A stretch of 64,000 nt of DNA from NCBI GenBank assembly GCA_029532415.1, contig JAQOTA010000019.1, positions 372,001 through 436,000 on the forward strand, read 5' to 3'. A program made the translations under genes and the position numbers. Position 1 is the stretch's first letter. Every line of letters begins with the position of its first letter. The DNA is from Marasmius tenuissimus. Lineage: Eukaryota > Basidiomycota > Agaricomycetes > Agaricales > Marasmiaceae. Below, one piece after another: positions 1 through 11,630 of the stretch. A model generated the notes under the pieces. It did not search any database, was not told the origin of the DNA, and saw only the letters and a list, made by a program, of their open reading frames with translations.

Positions 1-384
1 CTAATTCTGTATGGAACACCTTTGTGCGAATCTTCACCGTCTTCACCTCTATACGTGGTCGAAATGGATTCGTTGACTTGAGCTTTTGCTCGATCTCCAT
101 TTCGATGCTGCCCGAGTAGGCCTGGCTGCGTAGGATGATATCTCCCTGCAGAATTTCCCTGAACCGACGTTGTATTGGCTGTTTTGGGTTTGGACGAGGA
201 TCATTCACCTGTAAACGGCGGGAGGATACGTAGAACGCACTGTCAACCTTTCGTATACTTGCCTTTGAACACCCAATGGCCCTTCATCGCTAAGGTAGTA
301 ATTATAGATATTTCCGTTGGCCTGTTGGAACTGTTGCTTTCCCCTGATGACTATTTCCCCGGAGGATCCAAAGGCAGGAGACAT
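1..384 (-). CDS. Repeated-family copy H, N-terminal part (cut by window edge)
   Basis: This is the 5' end of a gene running off the left edge. Exon 1 (384-241) starts at the ATG giving MSPAFGSSGEIVIRG and carries the family's N-terminal motif (GKQQFQQANGNIYNYY). A short GT-AG intron follows (about 240-179). Exon 2 (178-1) reads PIQRRFREILQGDIILRS and later KSTNPFRPR and KIRTKVF, the second block shared by all copies. I chose this start because copies E and F begin the same distance before the motif. No stop or frameshift is visible in the part present. The function is unknown; the family is discussed under copy E. Confidence 0.75.
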
Positions 385-916
385 TGGTGTTGTAGTGCCA
401 CTGGCGAAGGCGGAAGCGGAGAGGTGGTGAGAATAACGACGGAGAGAAGGGAAAATGTGAGCCTTTTGACATAATTTTGATGTGGGATGGATAGCGCGAC
501 TGATGTTGAGCGAACGGCCGGCCGAAGTACCGTGAATATGATTGCTGTATGCAATTAAGCTGTGCAAGTACCGTAGGGGCGTCTAAAAAAAGGAAGGGTA
601 GTCGTCGTGAGAAGTTGGAATAAAGTCTAAATCCCTCAATCCGTCGTCCCTTGATGTATACTCACAGCAACGGCAAGAGATCTCACCGATCCGATCGGTG
701 TTTCATTCACACAATTACATGTGCATGATACTCTCGAATACGCACAAAGGCAACAAGAGAGTGGAGATTCGAAGGGAATGTATATCTTACTAAGGGAGAC
801 ATGGCTTGAAATTCGAGGACTCGTTTTACCCTTATACGCAATCTAGACAAGAGTACGTACAGTGATAGGCCCAGAACCCAGTACATGTGGTGCGCGAAAC
901 CTTAGACTCGCAAGCC

Positions 917-1002
917 GTCGGTAGGTGAACCTTACCCGGGCTACTGATGGCGTCCAAATTTGGTAGTGCGGAGTGTGAAATCGGGTAGGTTCACCTACCG
1001 AC
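917..1002. repeat. Long hairpin (21-bp arms)
   Basis: Arms 917-938 and 982-1002 are inverted copies of GTCGGTAGGTGAACC(T)TACCCG, differing by one extra T, around a loop of about 43 nt. The hairpin directly abuts the inverted repeat that starts at 1003. Confidence 0.7.
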
Positions 1003-1969
1003 TGGTAGGCACGGTTCACTTTTTGGCGGGTCGACCATTTGTGACCACGGACTTAGCCAAATTTCGTTGATTGACATTCTGTCGCGGGCACAAAACTTGT
1101 TCCTCGTTGTTCCTCACACCCAATATTCCAACAAAAATTTGTATTCCTGGTCCATACCGTCTATTACATGTCTCTAGTAGCACGAAAAGATGAGAAATAT
1201 AGACTGACCGAAGTTATTGCGGAAATTGTGGTGAACAAAACCGCAGAATATGAGTATGTCACGTGACGCGTAACACAAGAGAGTGCGAGCATCGAGCACA
1301 GTGCTGCATCGCAGAAGGCCACTTTTCTGAGGGATAATGTACATAGGTACATTCTGGAGTTGAGGCTTTGCAGTCAGAGAAAAACTTGAGGGGTTGGAAC
1401 GACACGTTGAGCTCAAATAACGGCGGCATTTTCGGGCAACTTCTGGTGCTGAAATTGGATGCAAGGGGTCGAATTCGAGGACTAGCCTGTACTGACGGCG
1501 CACTGAAAAATAAAGGTAAGAATTAGTGCCGAATAAGAAACAAAACAGCGAAAAATGCGCACCACAAAGCCTCGTCCTGGGGTCCCTACTAGCATTGCCA
1601 AGCCCAGAATAAAAAATAGAGCCAACCAACAAGGTATTCAAGAGCTGATATACGGGAGATGACGAGTCTTTGAGTCTTCAGGTGTAGTCGAGTCCGGTGC
1701 ATTGCGAGGTAGAGGCCCTTTGTTTGCTTCGAGAAAGAAATTCCCAGTCGCCAGTAAGGCGGAACAAAGCTGGTGTTTTATTTCGCGCAAAAACACATGA
1801 GAATCATCTGAAAAGTTGGTGCTTTGGAATTTGTGCAAGAAGAGGAAGGGTTGTAGGAGGAAGAGGAAGGCAGCGGAGGTCATAATTGTGAGCGAGGCGA
1901 GAGAGAGCAATTTCTCTAAGTCCGTTGTCACAAGTGCGTGACACGGTAAAAAGTGAACCGTGCATACCA
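1003..1969. repeat. Candidate MITE-like element with 22-bp inverted ends
   Basis: The left end 1003-1024 and right end 1948-1969 are inverted copies of TGGTA(G/T)GCACGGTTCACTTTTT with one mismatch, 967 bp apart end to end. The inside holds only short overlapping reading frames that I do not recognise. I could not find a clear target-site duplication. A non-autonomous DNA transposon is the likely reading, but an accidental or older rearranged repeat is possible. Confidence 0.45.
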
Positions 1970-2011
1970 GCCGTTCTTTCGAACGAGCGCGGAGTTTGAA
2001 AGAACGGCTGG
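1967..2011. repeat. Perfect 14-bp stem hairpin
   Basis: CCAGCCGTTCTTTC at 1967-1980 is exactly inverted at 1998-2011 around a 17-nt loop. It overlaps the right inverted end of the 1003-1969 element, mirroring the hairpin at its left end. Confidence 0.75.
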
Positions 2012-3349
2012 TCACGAGCCTAGCGAAACCTATGTCTTCTTCTTCCGACACATCTCAACCGTCTGATTGATTTTCCATCTATGCTTCATCAAAATTCTCA
2101 ACCCGAGACGACACGTGATCCTGACGTTTGTCCACAGTCTCTATCATATTCGAAGCTTGAAGGGCCTGTATGCCTGCGTCGATACCATCAGCCCCGAGTG
2201 CCGATTCGGGGATCAAGCTGTGGTTGATCTTATGTCTAACTAAAGTCTGGTTACACACTACACAAGTCCGAAACCGAGAGACCAGTCGAATGGGGGGATA
2301 AGCAAAATCTGCGCTGCCACTTGACCTAATCCCGACGATGCCGCCACACAAGTCTCGAAGATTTCAACTTCGGGATGTTTGTATGAAAGAATGTTTACGG
2401 CCCTTTGCGAAAAGGCTGGCACACATTTTGCAGGTTGTAGATATAGGAAAATAAAATGGATGAACATAGACGGTGGTTCTGCCCATTCGCTCGATATTTC
2501 GGACAATTTACGGGAGGGGCTGAGGCACTTTTTGAGGAGCGGTCGTAGGTAACTGTAGCTTCGGAGATGTTTGATGTGGATTCGGAGGTGTTTGGAGTGG
2601 ATTTGGAGATGTTTGGGGTGAACTCGGAGGTGCTTGAAGCGGGTTTACTGCCGCTCGTATCTGTTCCCCTCGCTCAACCCTTTTTGATTCAATTTTCCAT
2701 ATATCTCATCTTCCCAGCCTGTGCCATCATTTTTGCGAAGGGCTGTAATTTGCCGCAAACCGAGATAAATGATAAATGGATGAAACTGAAAGGACATTTG
2801 AAAAATAAGGTTGTCCAGCTTGTGCCACAATATAAAACATTCTTGTTTCCTCTCACTCAGTGTAGATACCATGTACACACAAACAGACTACTATTGTGGC
2901 CCAACATGCATAATGATCATGATGTATAACTCAAACCTCAAATCCCCATAAGTCCTTATACAGCATTTGTCCATTATCGCTGGATCACTGGTTTCCCCAC
3001 TTCAAGCTTGAGCGGAGGTACCAATACACACAAAACTTGGTGCGTCAGGCTATGATTGCCACGATCAGCGTTCTGATCTTGCTTAGCTGGACGAGGGCGT
3101 CAGAGGGTTTAACAACTTGAATGCGGTATCCTTACGCTGTGAGCATGGTTGAATCGTGGGGTCGTATGCTGGGTCGAATTGGTGTCAGCATGAAACTCGG
3201 TGTTTATGCGATCCAACGAGCTCACCTGTCGCACGGAGGTTTTATACTTAGGTCAGCGGTTTTGTCTCTCTTTGAAGGAGGAGTCGTTTCTAGAGAGTGT
3301 GCCCGATAATTGAGAAAAGAAAGGCGATGCGAATGGTAATCGGTAGGTA
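2012..3349. other. Intergenic stretch without a recognised gene
   Basis: Several frames of 60-120 codons are open on both strands, but none matches a family I know and none has convincing introns or context. One minus-strand frame (about 2351-2079) contains CVVCNQ and could be a gene relic. The only clear structure is the minisatellite at 2560-2643. Confidence 0.5.
2560..2643. repeat. 21-bp minisatellite, about 4 units
   Basis: Four diverged tandem units of about 21 bp, consensus near TCGGAGRTGTTTGGAGTGGA. On the + strand they would encode a heptad-like repeat FDVDSEV, FGVDLEM, FGVNSEV. The length is a multiple of three, so a coding relic is possible but not shown. Confidence 0.6.
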
Positions 3350-5614
3350 CTACCTCTGGTTGGTTTTCCCCCATGGTGCCACGCCCGGCTGGGCTGTCAC
3401 AAGTTGCTGTTCATTGACCGTCAGAATTGGACCTCCGCTCTCTATAAATTCCAGGCTTACGTTCAAGGGTTGAGAAAAACGCTGCGGCGAAGGATGAGGT
3501 CTAACTTCCCACTTTTGAAAGTAAAACTTGTACTCACTCTCAGGCTGTGTCTCCTCACGCAACTCGGCTATCTGGTAGTTATGTGGATCTCCTGAGTATA
3601 ATAGTAGGAGATATCCATGATTTAGAAGGCCGAAGGATAGTACTCACCGATGATCAGTTCGGGATAGCCGTAGTCGCAAACATACTGTTTTCCATCGAGA
3701 TCATACCCCTTTGCGCACAGATGTTCCCGAATGGTCTGATACTGATATTCACGCCAGTAAGAGCTGATCCACGTCGTTATTCCGAGCTTGGGAACACCAT
3801 ATTTTTTCCAATCCCTCTTTGGAATTCTATTCTTTCCTGCGGGATCGAGGGACCAGTAGAAGAGTGTATCAGGGAGGGGATAACGAACACAATACATGCC
3901 GTTGATATACTCGACAGGAATGGGCGGCACAAAGAGATAAACTGAAGGGTGTTGTGTTGTAGGGTTATGGAAGAATGTGCCCCACAGAGTGAAGCTTAAT
4001 CCATTCAGAAACACTGAGAAGAAGAAAGGTACGCATTAGTTAGGGTGATTTTGAATGGACAAATAGCGGATAGACTTGCAGAGGTTGCTAGGGGGGTCAT
4101 TATCATCAAGCAGAAAGTTGAGGGACTGGGCGAGGTAAGCAGCAGAAAGTCGGGGAGGAGCGCGTAATGAGAGTTGTATGCCACCTCGGATTCTGCCCGG
4201 GGTGTGGAACACGAGATCGATACGATCGGGAACTGGACATTGCATAAATTAATACAGGTGATGTGTAGGTGGGGACGCGTACAGACCTTCTTTGGAGTAA
4301 CGCGCTTGGATACCAATGGTGGAACTGTGGCAGGACCACTCGGGCGGGGAAAGCGAAGAAAAATGAGCAAGGGTACCTTTTTTGGGGTGAGCGATGGTCC
4401 CGAAAGTCAAAAGACCATGTCGGGCAAAATCTGAGAGCTGCTTGGTCCACCAAGTGGGCGATGCAATCATGCACAAAAAGTCACCGAAGTTATGCTCCGA
4501 CCAGCCGATGATCTCGTTGATGTCGAGTCTCGGATGACTTCCCTTATTGAGTGGAAGAAGCAGGGGGTCGTAGAAGATGGGGCTCCGCGGTAGTGAAACG
4601 GAGGCGGAGGTCATGTCATATTGCCATTGTAGGCTTCTGAGATTGAATGCCCAGTCCTTCAATTCGCCCGAAATCTTTTACGCTACATATCAGTATTCCC
4701 CGGCCAGTTGAAAATAGGTAACTGACCGGAATCGAAAGTGTCTTATCGGCACGCGACACTTCAATTGAGCACATCTAGTGATAATCTCAGGTCAGTCATG
4801 ATCTCAAAAAGCGGAACGTACCCGTGCATAAGTGAGGTAGCACAGCACAACCGGATCTGAAAGATACCGACTTCTGAACTCTTGTCCGTTGGCTAGCTCT
4901 GTCGAAATATCATTTTATTCAAAACCATCTAGAATCCCCGTACCATCGTGCATTATGCATGCTGGCATGTCAAGCCGAGCCAATCCAAAAAGCTGAGTGA
5001 GAAACGGCGACCTATAATTGAGTATTATTTGTCTGTTCATTCCAACTCAGAAATATGACCGACCGGTTAGTCGCACTCTGGTAGATTTGTCTCCATATCT
5101 CAGATATCGCGTCAATCGAAGAAAAATTGCGGGGGGCTGCGAGTTAGGACTCACCAATCTGATGATTTCCCTACCATCTTTGTGCTCCGGCAGAAACATG
5201 ATCACAGTGAACTTCCTTCCAATGTACTGCACAAGTTCTGCGGTGTAGACCTTCTTTTGAATCTTTACAATTCTTGCAAGCAGGCGGTTTCGGAAGGGAT
5301 TCGTCATCTTTGTGAAATGCCCGATGGACAATCTCAGACCTTCCGACCAGACCTCCTTCCTGAGGATGATTTGCCCGGGCTGGATTTCCTCGTAACAATC
5401 TTGCATCGACTAGAAGAGACATGTTCGACCCAATGATTGCGAATAAATCACGGACACGCACCAGAGGACTCTTGATTTTATGCTTGCTCCAACAATTCGA
5501 AGAGCATGTACCGTGACCACAGCAGTGGTAAACATTGCCGTTGACCTGGTAGAATTGCTGTTTGCCTTGGATGACTATGTCTCCTGACGACTGAAACATG
5601 AGGGGCGTAGACAT
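3350..5614 (-). CDS. Repeated-family copy A, apparently complete
   Basis: A multi-exon gene read right to left. Exon 1 (5614 to about 5462) has the N-terminal motif (GDIVIQGKQQFYQVNGNVYH) and a Cys-rich tail. Exon 2 (from about 5409) has QPGQIILRKEV, MTNPFRNR and GRKFTVIMF. Next come SPFLTQLFGLARLDMPACIMHDG (near 4980) and a block with NLRSLQWQYD and HNFGDFL, then HGLLTFG (4662-4249). The last blocks are LSAAYLAQSLNFLL (near 4130), YLFVPPIPVEYINGM and CVRYPLPDTLFYWS (3940-3830), and a GDPHNYQ tail ending at 3350. Introns are short GT-AG ones in the same places as in the other copies. No internal stop is obvious, so it may be functional. An in-frame upstream ATG at 5668 would add 18 residues; I preferred 5614 because it matches copies E and H. 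Function unknown; enzyme motifs are absent. Confidence 0.75.
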
Positions 5615-6478
5615 CGGGGCTGTGGATGGTCGTGGTATAGAAAGAAGGGGCACAGGACCAGAGCTCATAGGACCTCATAACCCAGAATCTGGGTAGGGCA
5701 TAATTTCCATTCTCGTCCCTCATGAGCTCCCTATCACCGATTTATGACAGGAGCTGCCCAGCTGGCTGGCCAGCATCCGAGTGAGAATACAGTCGCAAAT
5801 ACATTTCCCGTGACCCGTGGTACCGACGCTTGACGGACTGTGTGAAGGGATTTTTGTGCACGAGAATATGACATTGACGCTTGAGGTTCTCGCACAGTAA
5901 ACAAGGAAGAATGTAGAGGGGATCTGTACTCTGTTTCAACACCATGACCTGTCGGCCTTCAATGCACGGCTCCGAGGTTGTACTGAGCGGTAAGCCAAAT
6001 TCTTATGCAAGGAGCTCGCTGCTGGTCAAGTCACCCTTCTAGAATTCGAGCCCAGCATTCATTTCCGGGTATATTCTCTGTCTGCAAAAATAATGCAAGA
6101 TGATGACCAATCGTCATACTTGGTGAACATCTTTGACATAATCCGGAAAAGCGAGTTTGAGATGAGGAAAAACCTATCAAATCTACGTATCTATGAACGA
6201 ATCAGACTCTTCATTCATAAGATAAAACTCCTCCGTTCAGGCTCTGCTCGGAGTCGATGACCTCTGCAAACCTTTAGAGTTAGTTCATAGGGTAAAAAAA
6301 GAGAAATTGGACTCATCAAAGCGTACTCGGCTGTCCTCTTCATGGCGCCGCTGTCATCAAGCACAGACGCAAACATTGTAATCACGACCCCGAGTCCCCG
6401 CTGGTGGCGCATCCTCATAGGTGCTCATGCAACCAACAAACACTCCTTTCTTCCGGCCACCACAGCCTGATTCTGACA
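5615..6478. other. Intergenic stretch, nothing recognised
   Basis: This is the upstream region of copy A followed by unique-looking sequence up to the pogo-like element. Open frames are short and overlapping. I see no repeat, promoter motif or gene that I can support. Confidence 0.4.
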
Positions 6479-6767
6479 CAGTAGATTACTTCATATGGAA
6501 TAACATCATATGGAATATCCGCGATGTGGAATAGGAAATGAGGAGGAACAGACTCGGGAGGCGGGAATATTCCATTATTACCCTACCCGGAATATGGAAT
6601 ATGGCCCTGACCAAAATATTCCACAATGCGGGCGGGTGACTACTAAATCAAGGTGAAAAAGCGCAACTTTTCTGCTCATTGTGTGCTTCAATTGGTGGGA
6701 CAACAACAATGGGGGGCTCTTTCTTTTATAAGTAACATTCTGAGTGATTTTTGGGCGGAAAAACACT

Positions 6768-9288
6768 ATGGCAATCACCGAAAAGTGAAAAGTCCGGCCG
6801 AACCAGAAGCCAGCTACCAAATTCAAACCACGGAAGCCACATCAGCTCTCGAATCGGGCACCAAAGACAGCAGCCAAGCCCCTCCATCAGCCCAAAGAAG
6901 ATCTTACACTCAGTGATTGGTCAGGAATCTTTGATTGGATGGAAGACCATCCCAATGTCAAACAGAAAGATGTTGTGCATCATTTTGCCAACTGTGCAGA
7001 AGCTGTCCTCAAATTTACCCAAGGTGCCCTGTTAAAGAAGCTTCAGAAGAAAGATGAACTCTGTGCACATGCTTCCTCAGATCCAACCGCTCTTTCCAGC
7101 AAAAGAGCTCGCATTGTCACCCGCCCTGATGTTGAAGAAGTACTCATCATCTGGCAGTCTAGCATGGAGAAGAGGCTTATGTCTGTCACCAGCCTGATGT
7201 TGATTGAGAAGTAGAAGAAATTTGAGGAGTTGTTCAACGTGCCAGAACCTGAGCGGCTGAAAGGGGGATGGTTGACATCATTCAAAACCACGTGCGTGAT
7301 TGAAGTTCTATTTTTATTCATTCAGTTGAATCTGTGCCTAGGTACAACATCAGGGAACACCATCGACATGGAGAGGCAGGTTCTGTTGACATGGAACTTG
7401 TTGGCGAGGAAAGGGTGAGGATGAGGCGGTGGTTCTCTCAATTTCAGCCAGATGATTGTTACAATGTGGATGAGACAAGCTTTTTCCCTGCTGCCCCACC
7501 AGACTGTACTCTGCCAGCATGCAACAAGTGGTCAGAAAGTCAACAAGTTTTGCATCATGACTGTTTTCTGTTGCAATTCCACTGGCACTCACAAGCTCCC
7601 CATTATGTTTATTGAGTCAAAGAAACCCCGATGTTTTAACAAGAAGGACCCTGCAAAGATGGACCCTCCGCTCTATTACAGATCAAGTAAAACTGTGTGG
7701 ATGACTTGGGGATTTTTTGGAGAGTGCGTAACCAAATTTTATTCATTGAATTCACTGTGCTGAATGGGTTTATGGGCTGTAATGAGCAGGTGGCTTCAGG
7801 AATTTGATCAAACAATCCAGAAAGATAGGTGACATGTTGGACTGTCTATGGATAACTTGTCAGTAATCACCAGATCTGACCTGGTGACGTGTTGCACTAA
7901 GCTTTCAGACAAGAAGGAATGAGGCAAAGAATAGAGAACTCCATACTGGTGAGGAATAAACCAGCTCAAGACTGGGGAATACATGCAGAGTATCTACTTC
8001 TTATATACTACTGTGAGGACTATGGCGTGTGTCTACAGTGAGGTATGACATCAAGGTATGACATCGTGAAACAGTATCTGAAACAGGACCAACATGTGTC
8101 TATATGATAAGATTTGAGTCATGTGAGGGATAAGATATAGATAAGATGGAAAAGGACAAGATAAGGAGAAAAGATAAGATAGGAGGGAAATTCATGACAT
8201 AACTCCTCTGGCCATACTGTTGACTATGAGCCCTGAAACACTGAGCCCAAGTTCTTCAAACCAAACATGACCTCTCATGTTCAACCATGTGACCAGGGAA
8301 TTATCCAGTGTGTCAAATCTCGATACCGGACTTTACTCTGTCTCTGAGCGTTGGAGCATGAGGAAGCCGGAGGAGAGAACCTTTTTGATGTTGATCTTCT
8401 CACACCTATGCACCTGCTTGAGAAGGCCTGGGATGAAGTCATGCCAGAGACAATTCAGAACTGCTGGTGACATAGCAGTGTGGTCCCTAATCATGATGAG
8501 ACTTGGGAGGACATCTTTATCGATGCAGATGCCCCCAGTGTCACTTCTGATGACTCAGATAATGAGATGGATGTGGATGGTGAAGCAGAGAAGGAGTCAG
8601 GAGTGGTTGAAGGCTGGAGGATTATTCTGGAGTTTGCCTGGTCAGGCATGATGCTTCCAGAAGCTGAGAAAAAGCTCAAATCTCACATTGGTAGCCATTA
8701 CAAAGTGGCTGACTGGCAGGCGGCTCTTTTGCAGTCACTGGGTCAGAGACAAGCAAAGAGGCTCTAGTAGCTGTGCAGAGATTGATGCCTGTGACCAAAG
8801 CTTCAGATTCATGATGCTCAACCATGGGTTCTAACCCAGTTTCCATCTAACAGATTCAGGAGTTAGAGATCGAGTTGATGGAATGTGTCAAGGAGTTGTA
8901 TAGCCGCAGGCATCTTGAAAATGTCCAGGACGTCAATAATCTGGTTGATCCCACAGCTGAACGTGAAGATGCAGACAATGCAGAAGTGACTGGCTTTGAT
9001 GACAGTGAGGCAGGACTTGAGGGAATATGGGATTATGTTTTGAACATAACACAGGGACCCAGGGAGAATGAGGAGGATGAAGATGAAGATGATGAAGAAT
9101 TTGTGATGGATAGTGCATAGGTCCTTGAAGCAGCAAGGTACCTTGAGACCGTCTGTGAGAACCGCGGTGATCTTAGCACTCCATTTGAGCTCTCACAGCT
9201 ATTGAGGCGCTTCTGTGGTGAAGTCAGACGTGAAACCAAAGCAGCTAAGAAGCAGATGCCAATTGAAGGCTTCTTTTCACATACATAG
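6768..9288 (+). pseudogene. Pogo-like transposase, broken (CENP-B HTH + DDE)
   Basis: The N-terminal helix-turn-helix part reads FDWMEDHPNVKQKDVVHHF, then NPTALSSKRARIVTRPDVE and FNVPEPERLKGGWLTSFK, typical of basidiomycete pogo-like transposases. An intron (about 7292-7340) joins to YNIREHHRHGEAGSVD. The first catalytic Asp is in YNVDETSFF. A second intron (about 7732-7789) rejoins FFGE to WLQEFDQT. The second Asp lies in DNSSGHTVDYEP, which is split by the solo LTR at 7858-8199. The third is in NMTSHVQPCDQGII. The acidic C-terminus ends MPIEGFFSHT. Lesions include TGA codons after MAITEK, in CL-ALEHEE and in NCW-HSS, a TAG near 7213, and a frameshift near 7510. Confidence 0.85.
7858..8199 (+). 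mobile_element. Solo LTR (342 bp) inside the pogo transposase
   Basis: The sequence begins TGTCAG, ends ATGACA and is flanked by a perfect 5-bp duplication TAACT (7853-7857 and 8200-8204). Removing it with one duplication restores the transposase motif DNSSGHTVDYEP. A TATA-like ATATAC near 8006 suggests + orientation. No internal retroelement sequence remains, so it is a recombination product of a former LTR retrotransposon. It is not the same family as either full-length element in this window. Confidence 0.85.
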
Positions 9289-9412
9289 TTTAGTTTTACT
9301 GTAAAAGCCTACTATTGTGTATTACAGACTGATATATCCCTGAAATGCCCGAAAATTTCATGTGGAAAATGGTTTTGGCTTCCCCAACCATATTCCATGA
9401 CCTATTCTACTG

Positions 9413-10943
9413 TACCCAGCGTTGCATCAAGTGATTTTTCTGAAAAGACATGCAAGGTATTTGAGGGGTATGAGGAACAAGCCGAGCCAAGGGAGCACCT
9501 TGCTAATCTCTCAAAATGTTGATGGCACAATGATGGTCATAATTACACAGAAGGAGGGGAGAAAGGTGGTTAGTATGCTGTTCCACATAACAAAGATTGC
9601 AGAAAAGAATTGGAAGAAAAGGTATCGGATGAAACGGTCATCTAAGGTAGTGGAGGGCAACTCAGAATCCAGATCTTGGTCATGACAATATTCAGAACCA
9701 TGGCCAAAGAGTAAATGATAGACAAAGTGAAATGTCATGTTGGGCAGAACAAAGGATGGCAACAATGCAAAATGAAAAACAGAAAAAGGGTAGAGAATGA
9801 GCAATGTAACAGGCCTCTTTTCTATGTCAAGCTGGAAAGTGAAACGGGGGAGTCAAACGAGGAAGAATATGGCCTTAGCCCAAATGCAGCAGATCCTCTG
9901 ACTGGTTCAAACATATGGACACGTCCTACAGCACAATGCAGACACCTGAGATCACCAATCGAAGGTGTTTTGCCGGGTTGAACCTGACCAGGAGCAACAT
10001 GAATCTTTCGGGGGGTTTGTCCTTTGGGGTACGTGGACAGTCACAACCAATGTAGGGCTTTAACCAAAGACCTAAAACAGTAAAAGAGAGGTTAGAGATG
10101 AGACTTTGGATGTGAAACACACCAGATGGAAAGCTTGAAACTGTAGACTTGAGATTTACAATAGATGGAAACTAAAGTACATGCTTTGTAGTTAACTAGC
10201 TTATATACCAGTGAGGATCGTGGTCATGATCTGAACTGGAGTCATACTGTATCATATGGTTCATAAATAACATACGTCGTCCAAGAGAAATAGTGAAATA
10301 CGAGAGAAATGATTGGACGATCGAACGTGGACAATGTGGTTTGGGAGTGCAACATGGCCGGGATGAACGTGGATGGAACGAAGGTGGAAATACTACTCAA
10401 AGGGGTATGGTGGAGTGCTATGGTCATGATTATGGAGATGCCAGACAGTTGCGACGAGCTGGGACAAGGTCTAGGGATGAAGGGAACACGGAAGAAGTGC
10501 TTTGATCAACAGATTGGGCCATTAGATGCTGGATACATGTGGCAGTGCCTTGGGTGCTCAACGCTCTGGACATGAATATCCTGGGTAGGGCTTATGCATG
10601 GGGCTATTATATGCTGTGAGGGAGTTGTAGCTTGTCGATAGAATGTTTGTTGGGTGAAAATTAAACAGACCCTTACAAGCAAGAACCAAGGGAGAGGGAG
10701 CAGAAAGGAGAACTGTATGTGGTTTCAATGTACAATAAGGAAGGAGATAACAAAGCAAACATCTCTGGCATCGAGATTCCGAATTTGAGGAATGAGAATT
10801 AGGCTTTTTCTGTCCTGGAAACAATTTCTCACCAAAGCTCAAGATGTGAGAGTTTTATACTGGATATAGTCTCAAGTGCTGCCCTTTTTGGCCTCTCCTT
10901 CCTATTTCAATGTGTTTCTCTCATGCGTCAAGGTCTCCTTCCT
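9413..10943. other. Decayed repeat region with an LTR-like segment
   Basis: No gene is supported. The part from about 9940 to 10560 has a TATA-like TTATATACCAGTGAGGA (near 10200), in the same style as TTATATACTACTGTGAGGA of the solo LTR at 7858-8199, and is likewise purine-rich downstream. It is probably a degraded LTR, but I could not define its ends or a target duplication. The 9420-9720 part has broken frames I cannot identify. Confidence 0.35.
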
Positions 10944-11630
10944 AAGGTAGCCTGCAGGCGGAACCCGGGATGATCACGTGCCAAATCATGACAAAAAGCG
11001 TGATATTTCAGTGTTTTTGTATCTAGTCTCATAGTTTGCAATAGAATCCAAATCGGGGTCTGTTATGCCCCTGAGAATTACTTTTCAAAGGCCAAGACAG
11101 AGCCCAAATTCTGAATTTACGAGTGTATGCCGAGTTGATAGTTTTCTTGTCATCTGACGTACAGCACATGCCACATGTTTCAATCAACAAACATTCAACA
11201 CATCTCGTAGTGGCAAGGCATGTTGAATTCCATGCCATCAATCGAGAATAAGCTTTGTGGGTTGGCTCAGTATGCCCACAGAGTGTTATCGCCTAGCCAA
11301 AATAGAAACAGAGCAGTAAAAAATAAGGAGAATGTATGTATTGTGCCAACCTCAACTTTTTATTTAAATGATGTCCTAGACTGATCCTTCCCCCAATAAA
11401 TCCCCGAGATTTGATGGTCAGACAACTGCGAGGCCCAGTATGGCTGTTGAACCCAAAGAAGAAGAATCCCGTCGTTTAGAGTTCAATGCTGAGCCCATTC
11501 AAATTCATGACCAATCAACATCAATTGTCAATCCATCAGAAGACTCCTGTCCTTCCTGTGTGTGTTATGAATCCATCTTTCTTGATCTGAAACTCTAAAT
11601 AAATTGGACACGTAGCCTCGTGTTCATTTT

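Larger units (their letters stand above)
6479..9412 (+). mobile_element. Pogo-like (Tc1/mariner superfamily) DNA transposon
   Basis: The ends are imperfect terminal inverted repeats starting CAGTAGA (6479 inward, and 9412 inward on the other strand), followed on both sides by subterminal ATGGAAT/ATTCCAT words. The right flank is TA, as expected for this superfamily; the left flank is CA, so one TA has probably decayed. Inside lies a CENP-B/pogo-type transposase with several lesions and a solo LTR. Without that LTR and one duplication the element would be about 2.59 kb. It is defective. Confidence 0.8.

Noticed and set aside
1174..1641. 155-codon minus-strand frame
   Set aside because: It lies inside the inverted-repeat element, has no recognisable domain and no matching frame elsewhere.
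2079..2506. Minus-strand frames with CVVCNQTLVRH
   Set aside because: Two overlapping frames in different phases, no zinc-finger spacing beyond one CXXC, no support.
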